A stretch of 25,602 nucleotides of DNA, from the NCBI GenBank assembly GCA_036271855.1, contig DATAZV010000311.1:1-25602 (forward strand), read 5' to 3'. Source of the stretch: JAQGMJ01 sp036271855. GTDB lineage: Bacteria; Pseudomonadota; Gammaproteobacteria; Burkholderiales; JAEUOS01. A program made the position numbers and the translations under genes. Position 1 is the stretch's first letter, and each line of letters starts with the position of its first letter. Positions 7,253 through 14,878 of this stretch are shown piece after piece. The notes below the pieces were generated by a model. It saw only the letters and a program-made list of their open reading frames with translations, did not search any database and was not told where the DNA came from.

Positions 7253-7606
7253 ATGCAATCCCGCTTCCGCCTTACCTTCCGCCCCCTTCTTCTGCCGGCG
7301 CTGGCCCTCGCGCTGGCCGCCCCGGTTTACGCGGCCACCGATAGCGGCCCGGGCGCCGGCGCCACCGGCAGTAACGCCAACGCCGAGGACCTGAGAAACA
7401 GCAGCCATGGCTACAAGTACGACCACTCGATGAACGCCGGTGGCCGCGCCGGCGGCAGCACCGTGCCGCGCGGCATGCAATCCAGCGCCCGCGATGCCGA
7501 CCATTCCCACAGCAGCAACGGCTACAAATACGACCGCTCGATGAACAGCGGCGGCCGCGCCGGCGGCAGCACGGTGCCGCGTGAATTGAGGGACGGCAAC
7601 GGCTAA
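7253..7606 (+). CDS. Secreted small protein with two 24-residue internal repeats, unknown function
   Basis: A 117-residue protein with AGGAG at 7242-7246 before the ATG. A Sec signal peptide (RPLLLPALALALAAPVYA) is probably cut at Ala28. The mature part is small, hydrophilic and Gly/Ser/Asn-rich. It contains two near-identical blocks, residues 50-73 and 87-110, sharing the core GYKYDxSMNxGGRAGGSTVPR and differing at only four positions. They are joined by GMQSSARDADHSH, so the array looks like a recent duplication. I do not recognise a family. It lies 175 bases upstream of the catalase gene on the same strand, hinting at a stress or envelope role. Alternatives are a surface-adhesive or metal-binding peptide (several His and Tyr). 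Confidence 0.82.
   Translation: MQSRFRLTFRPLLLPALALALAAPVYAATDSGPGAGATGSNANAEDLRNSSHGYKYDHSMNAGGRAGGSTVPRGMQSSARDADHSHSSNGYKYDRSMNSGGRAGGSTVPRELRDGNG
7400..7582 (+). repeat. Pair of 72-base direct repeats within the secreted-protein gene
   Basis: Bases 7400-7471 and 7511-7582 are direct repeats encoding the two 24-residue blocks. Differences are scattered single substitutions, many silent (AAGTAC versus AAATAC, GGTGGC versus GGCGGC). This indicates duplication followed by drift under protein-level constraint. Confidence 0.85.
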
Positions 7607-7781
7607 GGCGCCACGTCCCGCCGCCCCTGCGACATCAAGCGCGAGCGTTCTGCCATGAAAGGAAAACCTTACGTTTCCGGCGCGCGATTGCACGCCGTGT
7701 GCCCGGGACCACCGGTTGCTCTCAGATAAGGCTGGCACAGGAGCGCTTTTCGCTGCTGCAGCGCAACTTGATAAGGCAACC

Positions 7782-10214
7782 ATGGCAACACGCAAGATCC
7801 CCACCAAAGCCGGCCCGTCCAATAGCAAGAAAACTAAAATGGGCGATATCGACGTCGCCCGCTCTTCCGCCCACTCCACCGTTGGCGGTCCCGCGCATCC
7901 GGGCCCCGCCGATCCCGGGGACGCCGCTTCCATAAAATCGGCCGCCACCGAGCAGACCGCCGCCGCTTTCCCCGCGAATGCAGCCAAGGCCGCCGAATAC
8001 GGCAAGGCCGCCGTCGCCCCGCCCGAAGGGCAAACCGCCGAGCCGCCCGACGAATCGGCCACCGGCAGCACGCTGTCGGAAGCCAATGTATCGGAGAAGA
8101 CCGGCGAGCAGGCCGAGCCCGGCACCAACCACGCCATCGGCTCGCTGGACCGCGTGCGTGTCGACTCCGCCGGCCAGGCCCTCACCACCAACCAGGGCGT
8201 GGCGGTCGCCGACAACCAGAACTCGCTGAAGGCGGGCCTGCGCGGGCCGACCCTGCTGGAAGACTTCATCCTGCGCGAGAAGATCACCCACTTCGACCAC
8301 GAGCGCATTCCGGAGCGCATCGTCCACGCGCGCGGCTCGGCGGCGCATGGCGTGTTCGAGTGCTACAAGCCGCTCGCCGATTTGACCAAAGCCTCGCTGT
8401 TCGCCGAGGCTGGCAAGCAGACGCCCGTGTTCGTGCGCTTTTCCACCGTCGTCGGCGAGCGCGGTTCGCCCGACACCGCGCGCGACGTGCGCGGCTTCGC
8501 CGTCAAGTTCTATACCGACGCCGGCAACTGGGACCTGGTGGGCAACAACATTCCCGTGTTCTTCATCCAGGACGCGATGAAGTTCCCCGACCTGATCCAC
8601 GCCGCCAAGCCCGAGCCGCACCACGGCATGCCGCAGGCGGCCACCGCGCACGACACCTTCTGGGACTTCATCTCCCTGATGCCCGAGAGCACCCACATGA
8701 TGATGTGGGCGATGAGCGACCGCGCGATTCCGCGCAGTTACCGCACCATGCAGGGCTTCGGCGTGCACACCTTCCGGCTGGTCAATGCCGAAGGTGTCTC
8801 CAAGTTCGTCAAGTTCCACTGGGAACCGAAGGCCGGCACCCATTCGCTGGTATGGGACGAGGCCGCCAAGATCATGGGTGCGGATGCCGACTTCCACCGC
8901 CGCGACTTGTGGGAAGCGATCGAGGCCGGCGCCTATCCGGAATGGGAGCTCGGCCTGCAGGTGTTCACCGAGGCGCAGGCCGAGGCCTTCAGCTTCGACG
9001 TGCTCGACCCCACCAAGCTGATCCCGGAAGAACTGGTGCCGGTGCAGATCGTCGGCAAGATGACCCTCAACCGCAACCCGGACAATTTTTTCGCCGAGAC
9101 CGAGCAGGTGGCTTTCTGTACCGCGCATATCGTGCCGGGCCTTGACTTCAGCCACGATCCGCTATTGGCCGGGCGCATCCACTCCTATGTGGACACGCAG
9201 ATCAGCCGCCTGGGTGGCGCCAACTTCCACGAAATCCCGATCAACTCGCCGCTGGCGCAGGTGCACAACAACCAGCGCGACGGCATGCACCGCCAGGCGA
9301 TCCCGCGCGGGCGCGTCGCCTACGAGCCCAATTCTTTGGGCGGCGGCTGCCCGTTCCAGGCCGGCATGGCTACCGGCTTCACCAGCGCGCCGACGCTGGA
9401 AAATGCCGACAAGGTGCGCGGCAAGGCCGAGCGCTTCGCCGAGCATTTCGCCCAGGCGCGCCTGTTCTGGAACAGCCAGACCCCGGTGGAGCAGGCGCAC
9501 ATCATCGGCGGCTTTCGCTTCGAACTCTCGCGGGTGCAGACACCGGCGATCCGCAAGCGTGTGCTGGCCATGATCGCCAATGTCGATCCGAAGCTGGTGC
9601 AGGGCGTGGCTGAAGGTCTCGGCATGGAAGTGCCGGAGCCGATGGCCGCCCCGCCGATCAGGCAGAAAAAACCGGAGATCGCCAAATCGCCGGCCTTGTC
9701 GCTGATGGCGCGCCCCGGCAACGGCAGCATCGCCACGCGCCACGTCGCCATCCTGTTGGCCGACGGCGTCGATCGCGCCGGCATCGCCGCCCTGCACGCC
9801 GGGCTGCTCAAGGAAGGCGCGGTGCCGCGCCTGATCGGAGCGCGCCTGGGCGCGGTGAAAGACAGCGCCGGCGCCCCGCTGGAAGTCGAGCTGACTTTCG
9901 AGAACAGCCCGCCGGTGCTCTATGACGCCGTCGCGGTGCCGGGCGGTGAAGCCGCCGCGGCGCTCGCCGGGCTGGGCCAGGCCGTGGAGTTCGTGCAGCA
10001 GCAGTATCGCCATTGCAAAACCATCCTGGTGCTGGGCGAAGGCACTGCGCTTCTGGACAAGGCCGGCGTGCCGCCGGCCTTGCCTTCCGGGGACGCTGAC
10101 CCCGGGATCGTGCAGGCAGGCGCGGCCGATGGGGCCAAGGTCCTGCCGCAGTTCGTCAAGGCGATCGCGGCACATCGCCATTTCGAACGACAGATGGACC
10201 CGTCCGCGGTATGA
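7782..10214 (+). CDS. katE: Catalase, large-subunit clade (KatE/HPII type)
   Basis: A haem catalase of 810 residues that breaks down hydrogen peroxide in the cytoplasm. The ATG at 7782 follows AAGG at 7772-7775. Identity with E. coli HPII is obvious through long stretches, for example ALTTNQGV and RGPTLLEDFILREKITHFDH. Catalytic His182 (VHARG) and Asn255 (VGNN) and proximal haem ligand Tyr469 (SYVDTQ) match HPII His128, Asn201 and Tyr415. The C-terminal flavodoxin/DJ-1-like domain begins near residue 650 (TRHVAILLADGV), as in other large-subunit catalases. The N-terminus is about 54 residues longer than HPII and is Ala/Pro/Lys-rich. The residue aligned with HPII His392, which crosslinks to Tyr415 there, is Cys446 (VAFCTAH). 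A DUF2934 gene follows after 36 bases. Confidence 0.97.
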   Translation: MATRKIPTKAGPSNSKKTKMGDIDVARSSAHSTVGGPAHPGPADPGDAASIKSAATEQTAAAFPANAAKAAEYGKAAVAPPEGQTAEPPDESATGSTLSEANVSEKTGEQAEPGTNHAIGSLDRVRVDSAGQALTTNQGVAVADNQNSLKAGLRGPTLLEDFILREKITHFDHERIPERIVHARGSAAHGVFECYKPLADLTKASLFAEAGKQTPVFVRFSTVVGERGSPDTARDVRGFAVKFYTDAGNWDLVGNNIPVFFIQDAMKFPDLIHAAKPEPHHGMPQAATAHDTFWDFISLMPESTHMMMWAMSDRAIPRSYRTMQGFGVHTFRLVNAEGVSKFVKFHWEPKAGTHSLVWDEAAKIMGADADFHRRDLWEAIEAGAYPEWELGLQVFTEAQAEAFSFDVLDPTKLIPEELVPVQIVGKMTLNRNPDNFFAETEQVAFCTAHIVPGLDFSHDPLLAGRIHSYVDTQISRLGGANFHEIPINSPLAQVHNNQRDGMHRQAIPRGRVAYEPNSLGGGCPFQAGMATGFTSAPTLENADKVRGKAERFAEHFAQARLFWNSQTPVEQAHIIGGFRFELSRVQTPAIRKRVLAMIANVDPKLVQGVAEGLGMEVPEPMAAPPIRQKKPEIAKSPALSLMARPGNGSIATRHVAILLADGVDRAGIAALHAGLLKEGAVPRLIGARLGAVKDSAGAPLEVELTFENSPPVLYDAVAVPGGEAAAALAGLGQAVEFVQQQYRHCKTILVLGEGTALLDKAGVPPALPSGDADPGIVQAGAADGAKVLPQFVKAIAAHRHFERQMDPSAV

Positions 10215-10250
10215 AGACGGAATAAGCAAAACTTATCCAAAGGAGATCAA

Positions 10251-10583
10251 ATGCAAAGCCAATCACAAGGCGGGCCGCAACCGGCGCCCTCCGAAGAAGC
10301 CCTCAGCAGGAAGGCCGCTCCGGTGACCGCCCCGGCCAATGACGCGGAGGTTCCACGTGGTGCGCAAAACGATGTGCCCGCGGGCGCTTCTCCGGTGACG
10401 CCGCATGACAGCCCGCAGGAGCGGCACGCGCGGATTGCCGCCGAGGCCTACCGGATCGCCGAGGAGAACGGCTTTCCGCCGAACATGGGCATCGACCACT
10501 GGTACGAGGCGCAACGCCGCCTGGGTTACGCCGGCCTGAACCTGGCGGACGCCAATATCGGCAGCACCAGCGAACGCATGTAG
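10251..10583 (+). CDS. DUF2934 domain-containing protein
   Basis: A 110-residue protein with a near-perfect AAAGGAG at 10239-10245 and ATG at 10251. Residues 1-55 are a disordered Pro/Ala/Gln-rich stretch. Residues 57-92 hold the DUF2934 signature: a helix RHARIAAEAYRIAEENGF, then a Trp-containing helix DHWYEAQRRL. The domain's role is unknown; it is common in small stress-associated proteins of rhizobia and betaproteobacteria. It is 36 bases after katE, with no terminator between, and 28 bases before the Gly/Ser-rich gene, so the three are probably one transcript. No signal peptide is visible. Confidence 0.85.
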   Translation: MQSQSQGGPQPAPSEEALSRKAAPVTAPANDAEVPRGAQNDVPAGASPVTPHDSPQERHARIAAEAYRIAEENGFPPNMGIDHWYEAQRRLGYAGLNLADANIGSTSERM

Positions 10584-10611
10584 CGTCCGCTCCAACCCGA
10601 CTGGAGAAAGC

Positions 10612-11097
10612 ATGAAGCTCACCCATCGCATGATCGGCCTGCCGCTTTTCGCGCTGGCTTTCAGTGCCCCGCTCCTGGCACAGACCGCGGGCGGCAGCGG
10701 TAGCCTGAACGGTAGCAGCACCAGCGGCGGCATGAACAGCAGCGGCGGCAGCGCCGCCTTGAACAGCGGCGGCAGTGCCGGCATCAACGGCAGCGCCGGC
10801 CTGAACGGCCCAAGCGGCGGTACCGCTACCGGTGTCTTCGGCAGCAGCAGCGCAAATGCCGGTACCACGGCCAACACCGCCCCGCGCAAATCCAGCAAGC
10901 GCAAGGGCAATGCTGCGCCCGGCGCATCGTCTTCGCTGAATGGATCCACCTCACCGAACGGCCTTGCCGGCAGCGCGACCGCCGGCGCTGGCGGCGCGGC
11001 CGGGGTTGGCGCCGCGGGCGCTACCGGCACGATGGGCGCCGGCACCGGCACCCTGGGGGCCAGCGGCGGGCCCGGCGGCTCAAGCGGCCCCCGCTAG
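10612..11097 (+). CDS. Secreted Gly/Ser/Ala-rich low-complexity protein
   Basis: A 161-residue protein with GGAG at 10603-10606 before the ATG. The signal peptide (IGLPLFALAFSAPLLA) is probably cut after residue 23, giving a mature N-terminus QTAGGSGS. The mature chain is almost wholly Gly, Ser, Ala, Asn and Thr, with loose SLNGSS/ALNSGGSAG-type repeats, and is likely disordered. One basic patch, PRKSSKRKGN (91-100), interrupts it. There are no Cys residues and no recognisable domain. Full-length open frame, signal peptide, ribosome site and a following terminator all support a real gene, though composition alone would not. It ends the katE transcript. Confidence 0.75.
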   Translation: MKLTHRMIGLPLFALAFSAPLLAQTAGGSGSLNGSSTSGGMNSSGGSAALNSGGSAGINGSAGLNGPSGGTATGVFGSSSANAGTTANTAPRKSSKRKGNAAPGASSSLNGSTSPNGLAGSATAGAGGAAGVGAAGATGTMGAGTGTLGASGGPGGSSGPR

Positions 11098-11119
11098 CCA
11101 GGCGCCTTGTAATCGTATG

Positions 11120-11144
11120 GCCCTCGCCGCTGGCGAGGGCTTTT
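11120..11144 (+). terminator. Rho-independent terminator of the katE-DUF2934 transcript
   Basis: GCCCTCGCC-GCT-GGCGAGGGC is a perfect 9-base stem with a three-base loop, followed by TTTTCGTTT. It lies 22 bases after the Gly/Ser-rich gene and just ahead of the stop of the convergent hemerythrin gene, and may act in both directions. Confidence 0.88.
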
Positions 11145-11147
11145 CGT

Positions 11148-11711
11148 TTACCTGATGCGGTCGATTTGCGCCATCAGTTCCTGCTTGCGCGCCGCCAGTT
11201 GCTGGCCCAGCGCCTTCATGTCGAGCCTGGTCTTGTTTGCCTTTGGGAACATGTCCGTCTGCTCTTCCTTGACGTGGTGCTTGATGTATTCGGAGAGCAC
11301 CGTCACCTTGGCGTCGTACATGTCGTCGCCCGGCTGCATGCCGCGCAGTTGCGCAATCAGCTGTTTGGCGCCGTCGTGCTCGACTTGCGCCTCGTCCATC
11401 ATGTCGCCGTCCTTGAGGGCGGCTCGGGCGGCGGGATAAAAAATCTCTTCCTCGATGCGCGTATGCACCGTCAGCTCATTGCAGATGCGCTCGACCAGCG
11501 CCTTTTTCTGCGGGCCGTCGCCCTTCATCTTGTCGAATTTCCCGAACAGTTCGGTGACCAGCTTGTGATCGGCGCGCAGCAGCGCGACAGCGTCCGGCGC
11601 GGCGCTGCGGGCAGGTGCCGCCTTCGGCTTGCGGGCGCCTGCCAGGCGCTTGGTAGTCGTGGTGCCCTTGAAGGCGGCGGGGTGAGAAGTGGAACGGGAA
11701 GTCTTTGCCAC
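11148..11711 (-). CDS. Hemerythrin (HHE) domain-containing protein with basic N-terminal tail
   Basis: A 187-residue protein. The start is a GTG at 11711 because AAGGAG lies seven bases upstream; an in-frame extension has no such site. Residues 1-40 are a Lys/Arg/Ala/Thr-rich tail. The four-helix hemerythrin domain follows with candidate di-iron ligands His49 (RADHK), His83 and Glu87 (VHTRIEEE), His112 (EHDG), and His145/His146 and Glu150 (YIKHHVKEE). Such cytoplasmic domains bind oxygen or nitric oxide, or react with peroxide. The basic tail could tether it to DNA or another polyanion. It is convergent with the catalase transcript and downstream of pitA on the same strand (225-base gap). Confidence 0.9.
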   Translation of the reverse strand: MAKTSRSTSHPAAFKGTTTTKRLAGARKPKAAPARSAAPDAVALLRADHKLVTELFGKFDKMKGDGPQKKALVERICNELTVHTRIEEEIFYPAARAALKDGDMMDEAQVEHDGAKQLIAQLRGMQPGDDMYDAKVTVLSEYIKHHVKEEQTDMFPKANKTRLDMKALGQQLAARKQELMAQIDRIR

Positions 11712-11936
11712 GAGAGTCTCCTTAGTGGTTGCGGGCGCGATACAAGTCGCAGTGCGAAGTGTCGCCGCCGCCGCACGCCATCGCTGCCGGTAGAGCGCTG
11801 GAGATGGGGTCGGAAAACGCTTACGCGCGGCCCACTGCAAGCAGGGGCCGCGCGTTGATGACGACGTTCGCTTCGGGGCCGCGGCTCACGCCGCAAGCCC
11901 TCCAGGGTCGCAGGCCGCGGCGCGCGACCCGGCCGC

Positions 11937-13574
11937 TCAGGTGGCCAGCTGGTTGAGGATCCAGTACAGGCTGCCCGACAGCAGCATCGCCACCGGCAGG
12001 GTGAGTACCCAGGCCATCGCGATATTGCGCAAGGTGCCCAGTTGCAGGCCGGAGCCGCTGGCCGTCATCGCGCCGGCCACGCCCGAGGAAAGCACGTGGG
12101 TGGTGGAGACCGGCAGGCCGACCATGTCGGCCGCGCCGATGGTCAGCATCGCCACCATTTCGGCGCTGGCGCCCTGCGCGTAGTTGAGGTGGGTCTTGCC
12201 GATTTTTTCGCCCACCGTCACCACGATGCGCTTCCAGCCGATCATGGTGCCCAGGCCCAGCGCGATGGCCACCGCCACCTTCACCCACAGCGGGATGAAC
12301 TTGGTCGCCTTGTCGATATCGCTCTTGAAGGACTTCAGGTTGGCGCGGGTGTCGTCATCGAATTTGGCGGCGTCGTCCTTGAGCAAAAAGCGGATCGCCT
12401 CCGAGGTCAGGTACATGTCGTTGCGCACGTTGGCCACGGTATCGGCCGGCATCGCACCGAGGCTGCCGTGCGCCTTTACCTGGGCGGCGATGCTGCCGGT
12501 GAGGCTGGCCACCGCGGGCGCCGTGTCGGGCGCCAGGGCGTGGGTGCGCACATAGGTCGAAATGGCGGTGCGTACCTGCTCGATGCTGGCCGGCGGGGCA
12601 GCCGGATAGTTCTTTTGCACGCTCTGCTGGGTCACTTGCGCCAGGGCGGCGAAACGCGCCACCTCGTCGGCCGGCATGGCGCGGTTCAGCGCGTAGGCCA
12701 TCGGCACGGTGCCGACCAGGATCAGCATGATCAGCCCCATGCCCTTCTGGCCGTCGTTCGAGCCGTGCGCGAACGAGACGCCGGTGCAGGTGAGGATCAG
12801 CAGGCCGCGAATCCACCACGGCGGCGGCGCATTGCCCTTCGGCTCTGCGTACAGTTCCGGCTTTTTTACCAGCGCGCGCAGCACCAGCAGCACCAGGGCG
12901 GCGAAGGCGAAGCCGACCAGCGGCGACACCAGCAGCGCCTCGCCCACCTTGACCACCTGTTGCCAGTCGACCCCGCTGGTGCCGTCGCGGCCGTGCATCA
13001 GCGCGTTGGCCACGCCCACGCCGATGATCGAGCCGATCATCGTGTGCGAAGAGGAGGCCGGCAGGCCTAGCCACCAGGTGCCGAGGTTCCACATGATGGC
13101 CGCGATCAGCAGCGCGAACACCATGGCGAAGCCGGCGCCTGAGCCGACCTGCAATATCAGCTCCACCGGCAGCAGCGAGATCACCCCGAAGGCCACCGCG
13201 CCGGATGAGGTGAGCACGCCCAGGAAATTGAAAAAGCCGGACCACACCACCGCGAAATTCGGCGGCAGCGAGTGGGTGTAGATGACGGTCGCCACCGCGT
13301 TGGCGGTGTCGTGAAAGCCGTTGACGAATTCGAAGCCGAGCGCGATCAGCAGCGCCACGCCGAGCAGGAAGAACGGCAGGTAGGTGGTGATGTGGGCGCC
13401 GGCGCCGGTCTGCTCGACATCGTTGATCAGCGACAGCGCGGTATAGGCCAGGCCCGCGACCAGGAGCACGGCGAATACCCCGATGGTCATCATGCTGGGC
13501 TTGCCGCCCAGGTGCGGGCGGGAAGCGGGAGGGGCCGCGGGCGGCGGCATGATGGCGGCGGGATTGGCGCTCAT
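11937..13574 (-). CDS. pitA: PiT family inorganic phosphate transporter (PitA-like)
   Basis: An inner-membrane phosphate permease of 545 residues. The ATG at 13574 follows AGGA with a six-base gap. Both PiT signature halves are present: GFEFVNGFHDTANAVATVIYT near residue 81 and SFAHGSNDGQKGMGLIML near 270. The duplicated loops GLPASSSHTMIGSIIG and GLPVSTTHVLSSGVAG are also present. As in E. coli PitA (499 residues), a hydrophilic insertion of about 130 residues separates the two membrane halves, and the C-terminus ends LSGSLYWILNQL. An extra proline-rich N-terminus of about 25 residues precedes the first helix. PitA carries metal-phosphate by proton symport. It is divergent from ppk2, and the shared region holds PHO-like repeats pointing at it. 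Confidence 0.95.
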   Translation of the reverse strand: MSANPAAIMPPPAAPPASRPHLGGKPSMMTIGVFAVLLVAGLAYTALSLINDVEQTGAGAHITTYLPFFLLGVALLIALGFEFVNGFHDTANAVATVIYTHSLPPNFAVVWSGFFNFLGVLTSSGAVAFGVISLLPVELILQVGSGAGFAMVFALLIAAIMWNLGTWWLGLPASSSHTMIGSIIGVGVANALMHGRDGTSGVDWQQVVKVGEALLVSPLVGFAFAALVLLVLRALVKKPELYAEPKGNAPPPWWIRGLLILTCTGVSFAHGSNDGQKGMGLIMLILVGTVPMAYALNRAMPADEVARFAALAQVTQQSVQKNYPAAPPASIEQVRTAISTYVRTHALAPDTAPAVASLTGSIAAQVKAHGSLGAMPADTVANVRNDMYLTSEAIRFLLKDDAAKFDDDTRANLKSFKSDIDKATKFIPLWVKVAVAIALGLGTMIGWKRIVVTVGEKIGKTHLNYAQGASAEMVAMLTIGAADMVGLPVSTTHVLSSGVAGAMTASGSGLQLGTLRNIAMAWVLTLPVAMLLSGSLYWILNQLAT

Positions 13575-13623
13575 GGTAAATCCTGTGGGTGGACGATCAA
13601 AGGGGGCAAGCTAGGCCCCGGGT

Positions 13624-13652
13624 GTGACAGCGCCGTGACGCCGGCGTGACCG
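13624..13652 (-). promoter_or_regulatory. Triple PHO-box-like array facing pitA
   Basis: On the minus strand three half-sites, CGGTCAC, GCGTCAC and CTGTCAC, follow each other with exact 11-base spacing and 4-base GC spacers, the geometry of PhoB binding sites. The proximal one matches the CTGTCAY consensus fully. Ten bases on, TAGCTT (13608-13613) could be the -10, and the pitA start is 49 bases from the array. PhoB control is inferred. Confidence 0.65.
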
Positions 13653-13724
13653 TTTCGCCGCGTGCCGGGCCGGCGGGCAGGTCGAGTTAACGGGTGCGTC
13701 CGCCCCGGCGGCCGCGGGCGGATA

Positions 13725-13742
13725 CTGTCACACCGCTGTCAT
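13725..13742 (+). promoter_or_regulatory. PHO box facing ppk2
   Basis: CTGTCAC-ACCG-CTGTCAT consists of two consensus 7-base half-sites 11 bases apart; only the spacer is GC-rich instead of AT-rich. It ends 45 bases before the ppk2 ATG, and CAAGCT (13753-13758) is a weak candidate -10. Together with the array facing pitA, it suggests PhoB controls both genes. Confidence 0.68.
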
Positions 13743-13787
13743 CGCCGCGCTCCAAGCTCGATCTCCTCCTTCCTGTCCACCACTACC

Positions 13788-14714
13788 ATGACCCGGAACC
13801 CGCCCGACCAGGACGAACTGCTGCACCGCATCCACCTCGACCTGATCGACAGCTACGACGAAGAGCTGGAGATGGAAATCGAAGACCACGAATACGACGC
13901 CAGCGGCCAGCCGGTCAAGGTGGCGATGGACGAGCTGAAAAAGCAGGCGCGGCGCCAGTATTTCGAGGAACTGTTCCGCCTGCAGGGCGAACTGGTCAAG
14001 CTGCAGGACTGGGTGCAGCACACCAGGCACAAGGTGGTGATCCTGTTCGAAGGCCGCGACGCGGCCGGCAAGGGCGGGGTGATCAAGCGCATCACCCAGC
14101 GCCTGAACCCGCGCGTCGCCCGCGTGGCGGCATTGCCGGCGCCGAACGACCGCGAGCGCACCCAGTGGTACTTCCAGCGCTACATCTCGCACCTGCCGGC
14201 GGCCGGCGAAATCGTCCTGTTCGACCGTTCCTGGTACAACCGCGCCGGGGTCGAGCGGGTGATGGGTTTTTGCAGCGACGAAGAGTACGAGGAGTTTTTC
14301 CGCAGCGTGCCGGAGTTCGAAAAAATGCTGCAGCGTTCCGGCATCCAGCTGATCAAATACTGGTTCTCCATCACCGATGAAGAGCAGCATTCGCGCTTTC
14401 TCGGGCGCATCCACGACCCGCTCAAGCAATGGAAGCTGTCGCCGATGGACCTGGAGTCGCGCCGCCGCTGGGAGGAATACACCCGCGCCAAGGAGATCAT
14501 GCTGGAGCGCACCCACATCCCCGAGGCGCCGTGGTGGGTGGTGCAGGCGGTGGACAAGAAAAAGGCGCGCCTGAACTGCATCGCCCACCTGCTCACGCAA
14601 ATGCCCTATCACGAGGTCGAGCACCAGCCGGTGCTGCTGCCGCAGCGCGAGCACCATGACGACTATCACCGCAAGCCGGTGCCGGTGCAGATGATGGTGC
14701 CGGAAAAATACTGA
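13788..14714 (+). CDS. ppk2: Polyphosphate kinase 2 (class I PPK2)
   Basis: A 308-residue PPK2, which transfers phosphate between polyphosphate and nucleotides (class I enzymes typically phosphorylate ADP or GDP). The Walker A motif is EGRDAAGKGG (88-97) and the Walker B motif is VLFDRSWYNR (143-152) with Asp146. The lid and core signatures SITDEEQHSRFLGRI and SPMDLESRRRWEEY fit the family. The N-terminal 70 residues are acidic and helical, as in other single-domain enzymes. ATG 13788 begins the family-like N-terminus but has no ribosome site, the upstream stretch being pyrimidine-rich, so start choice is the main doubt. A PHO box lies upstream, and the divergent neighbour is a phosphate permease, consistent with a role in polyphosphate storage or use. 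Confidence 0.94.
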   Translation: MTRNPPDQDELLHRIHLDLIDSYDEELEMEIEDHEYDASGQPVKVAMDELKKQARRQYFEELFRLQGELVKLQDWVQHTRHKVVILFEGRDAAGKGGVIKRITQRLNPRVARVAALPAPNDRERTQWYFQRYISHLPAAGEIVLFDRSWYNRAGVERVMGFCSDEEYEEFFRSVPEFEKMLQRSGIQLIKYWFSITDEEQHSRFLGRIHDPLKQWKLSPMDLESRRRWEEYTRAKEIMLERTHIPEAPWWVVQAVDKKKARLNCIAHLLTQMPYHEVEHQPVLLPQREHHDDYHRKPVPVQMMVPEKY

Positions 14715-14732
14715 GCGGGCGAAAAGCCAGGA

Positions 14733-14746
14733 CCGGAAAAATCCGG
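14733..14746 (+). terminator. Weak hairpin after ppk2
   Basis: CCGGA-AAAA-TCCGG, a five-base stem 18 bases past the ppk2 stop, followed only by CTCTTG. It could be a weak terminator, but the stem is short and there is no proper T tract. Confidence 0.3.
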
Positions 14747-14878
14747 CTCTTGCAGGGGTTCGGGCAGACAAGAATTGCCGCCCCGCTCCAGTAATCTTGT
14801 GGACCGGGTGCGGCGCCGGGCAAAGCCGCTGCGCGAAGCCTGATACCCTTGGCGCCTTCCGGTTTTCGGGTCATCGGC

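Noticed and set aside
7661..7678. GGAAAAC...GTTTCC imperfect inverted repeat before katE as a terminator or OxyR-type site
   Set aside because: Arms are short and unequal, there is no T tract, and it does not match the OxyR pattern of spaced ATAG elements.
7655..7729. 24-codon frame just upstream of katE, a possible leader peptide
   Set aside because: No ribosome site and no Cys/aromatic run or attenuator structure to support regulation by translation.
7722..9155. 477-codon minus-strand frame over katE
   Set aside because: Opposite-strand shadow of an unmistakable catalase gene.
10612..11097. Gly/Ser-rich gene as a PE_PGRS-like or silk-like structural element
   Set aside because: Low complexity alone is not evidence of such a family; it is described only as a secreted low-complexity protein.
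13662..13787. Upstream extension of ppk2 to an ATG at 13662
   Set aside because: The added residues are Arg/Gly-rich, would run over the PHO box and promoter, and are not family-like.
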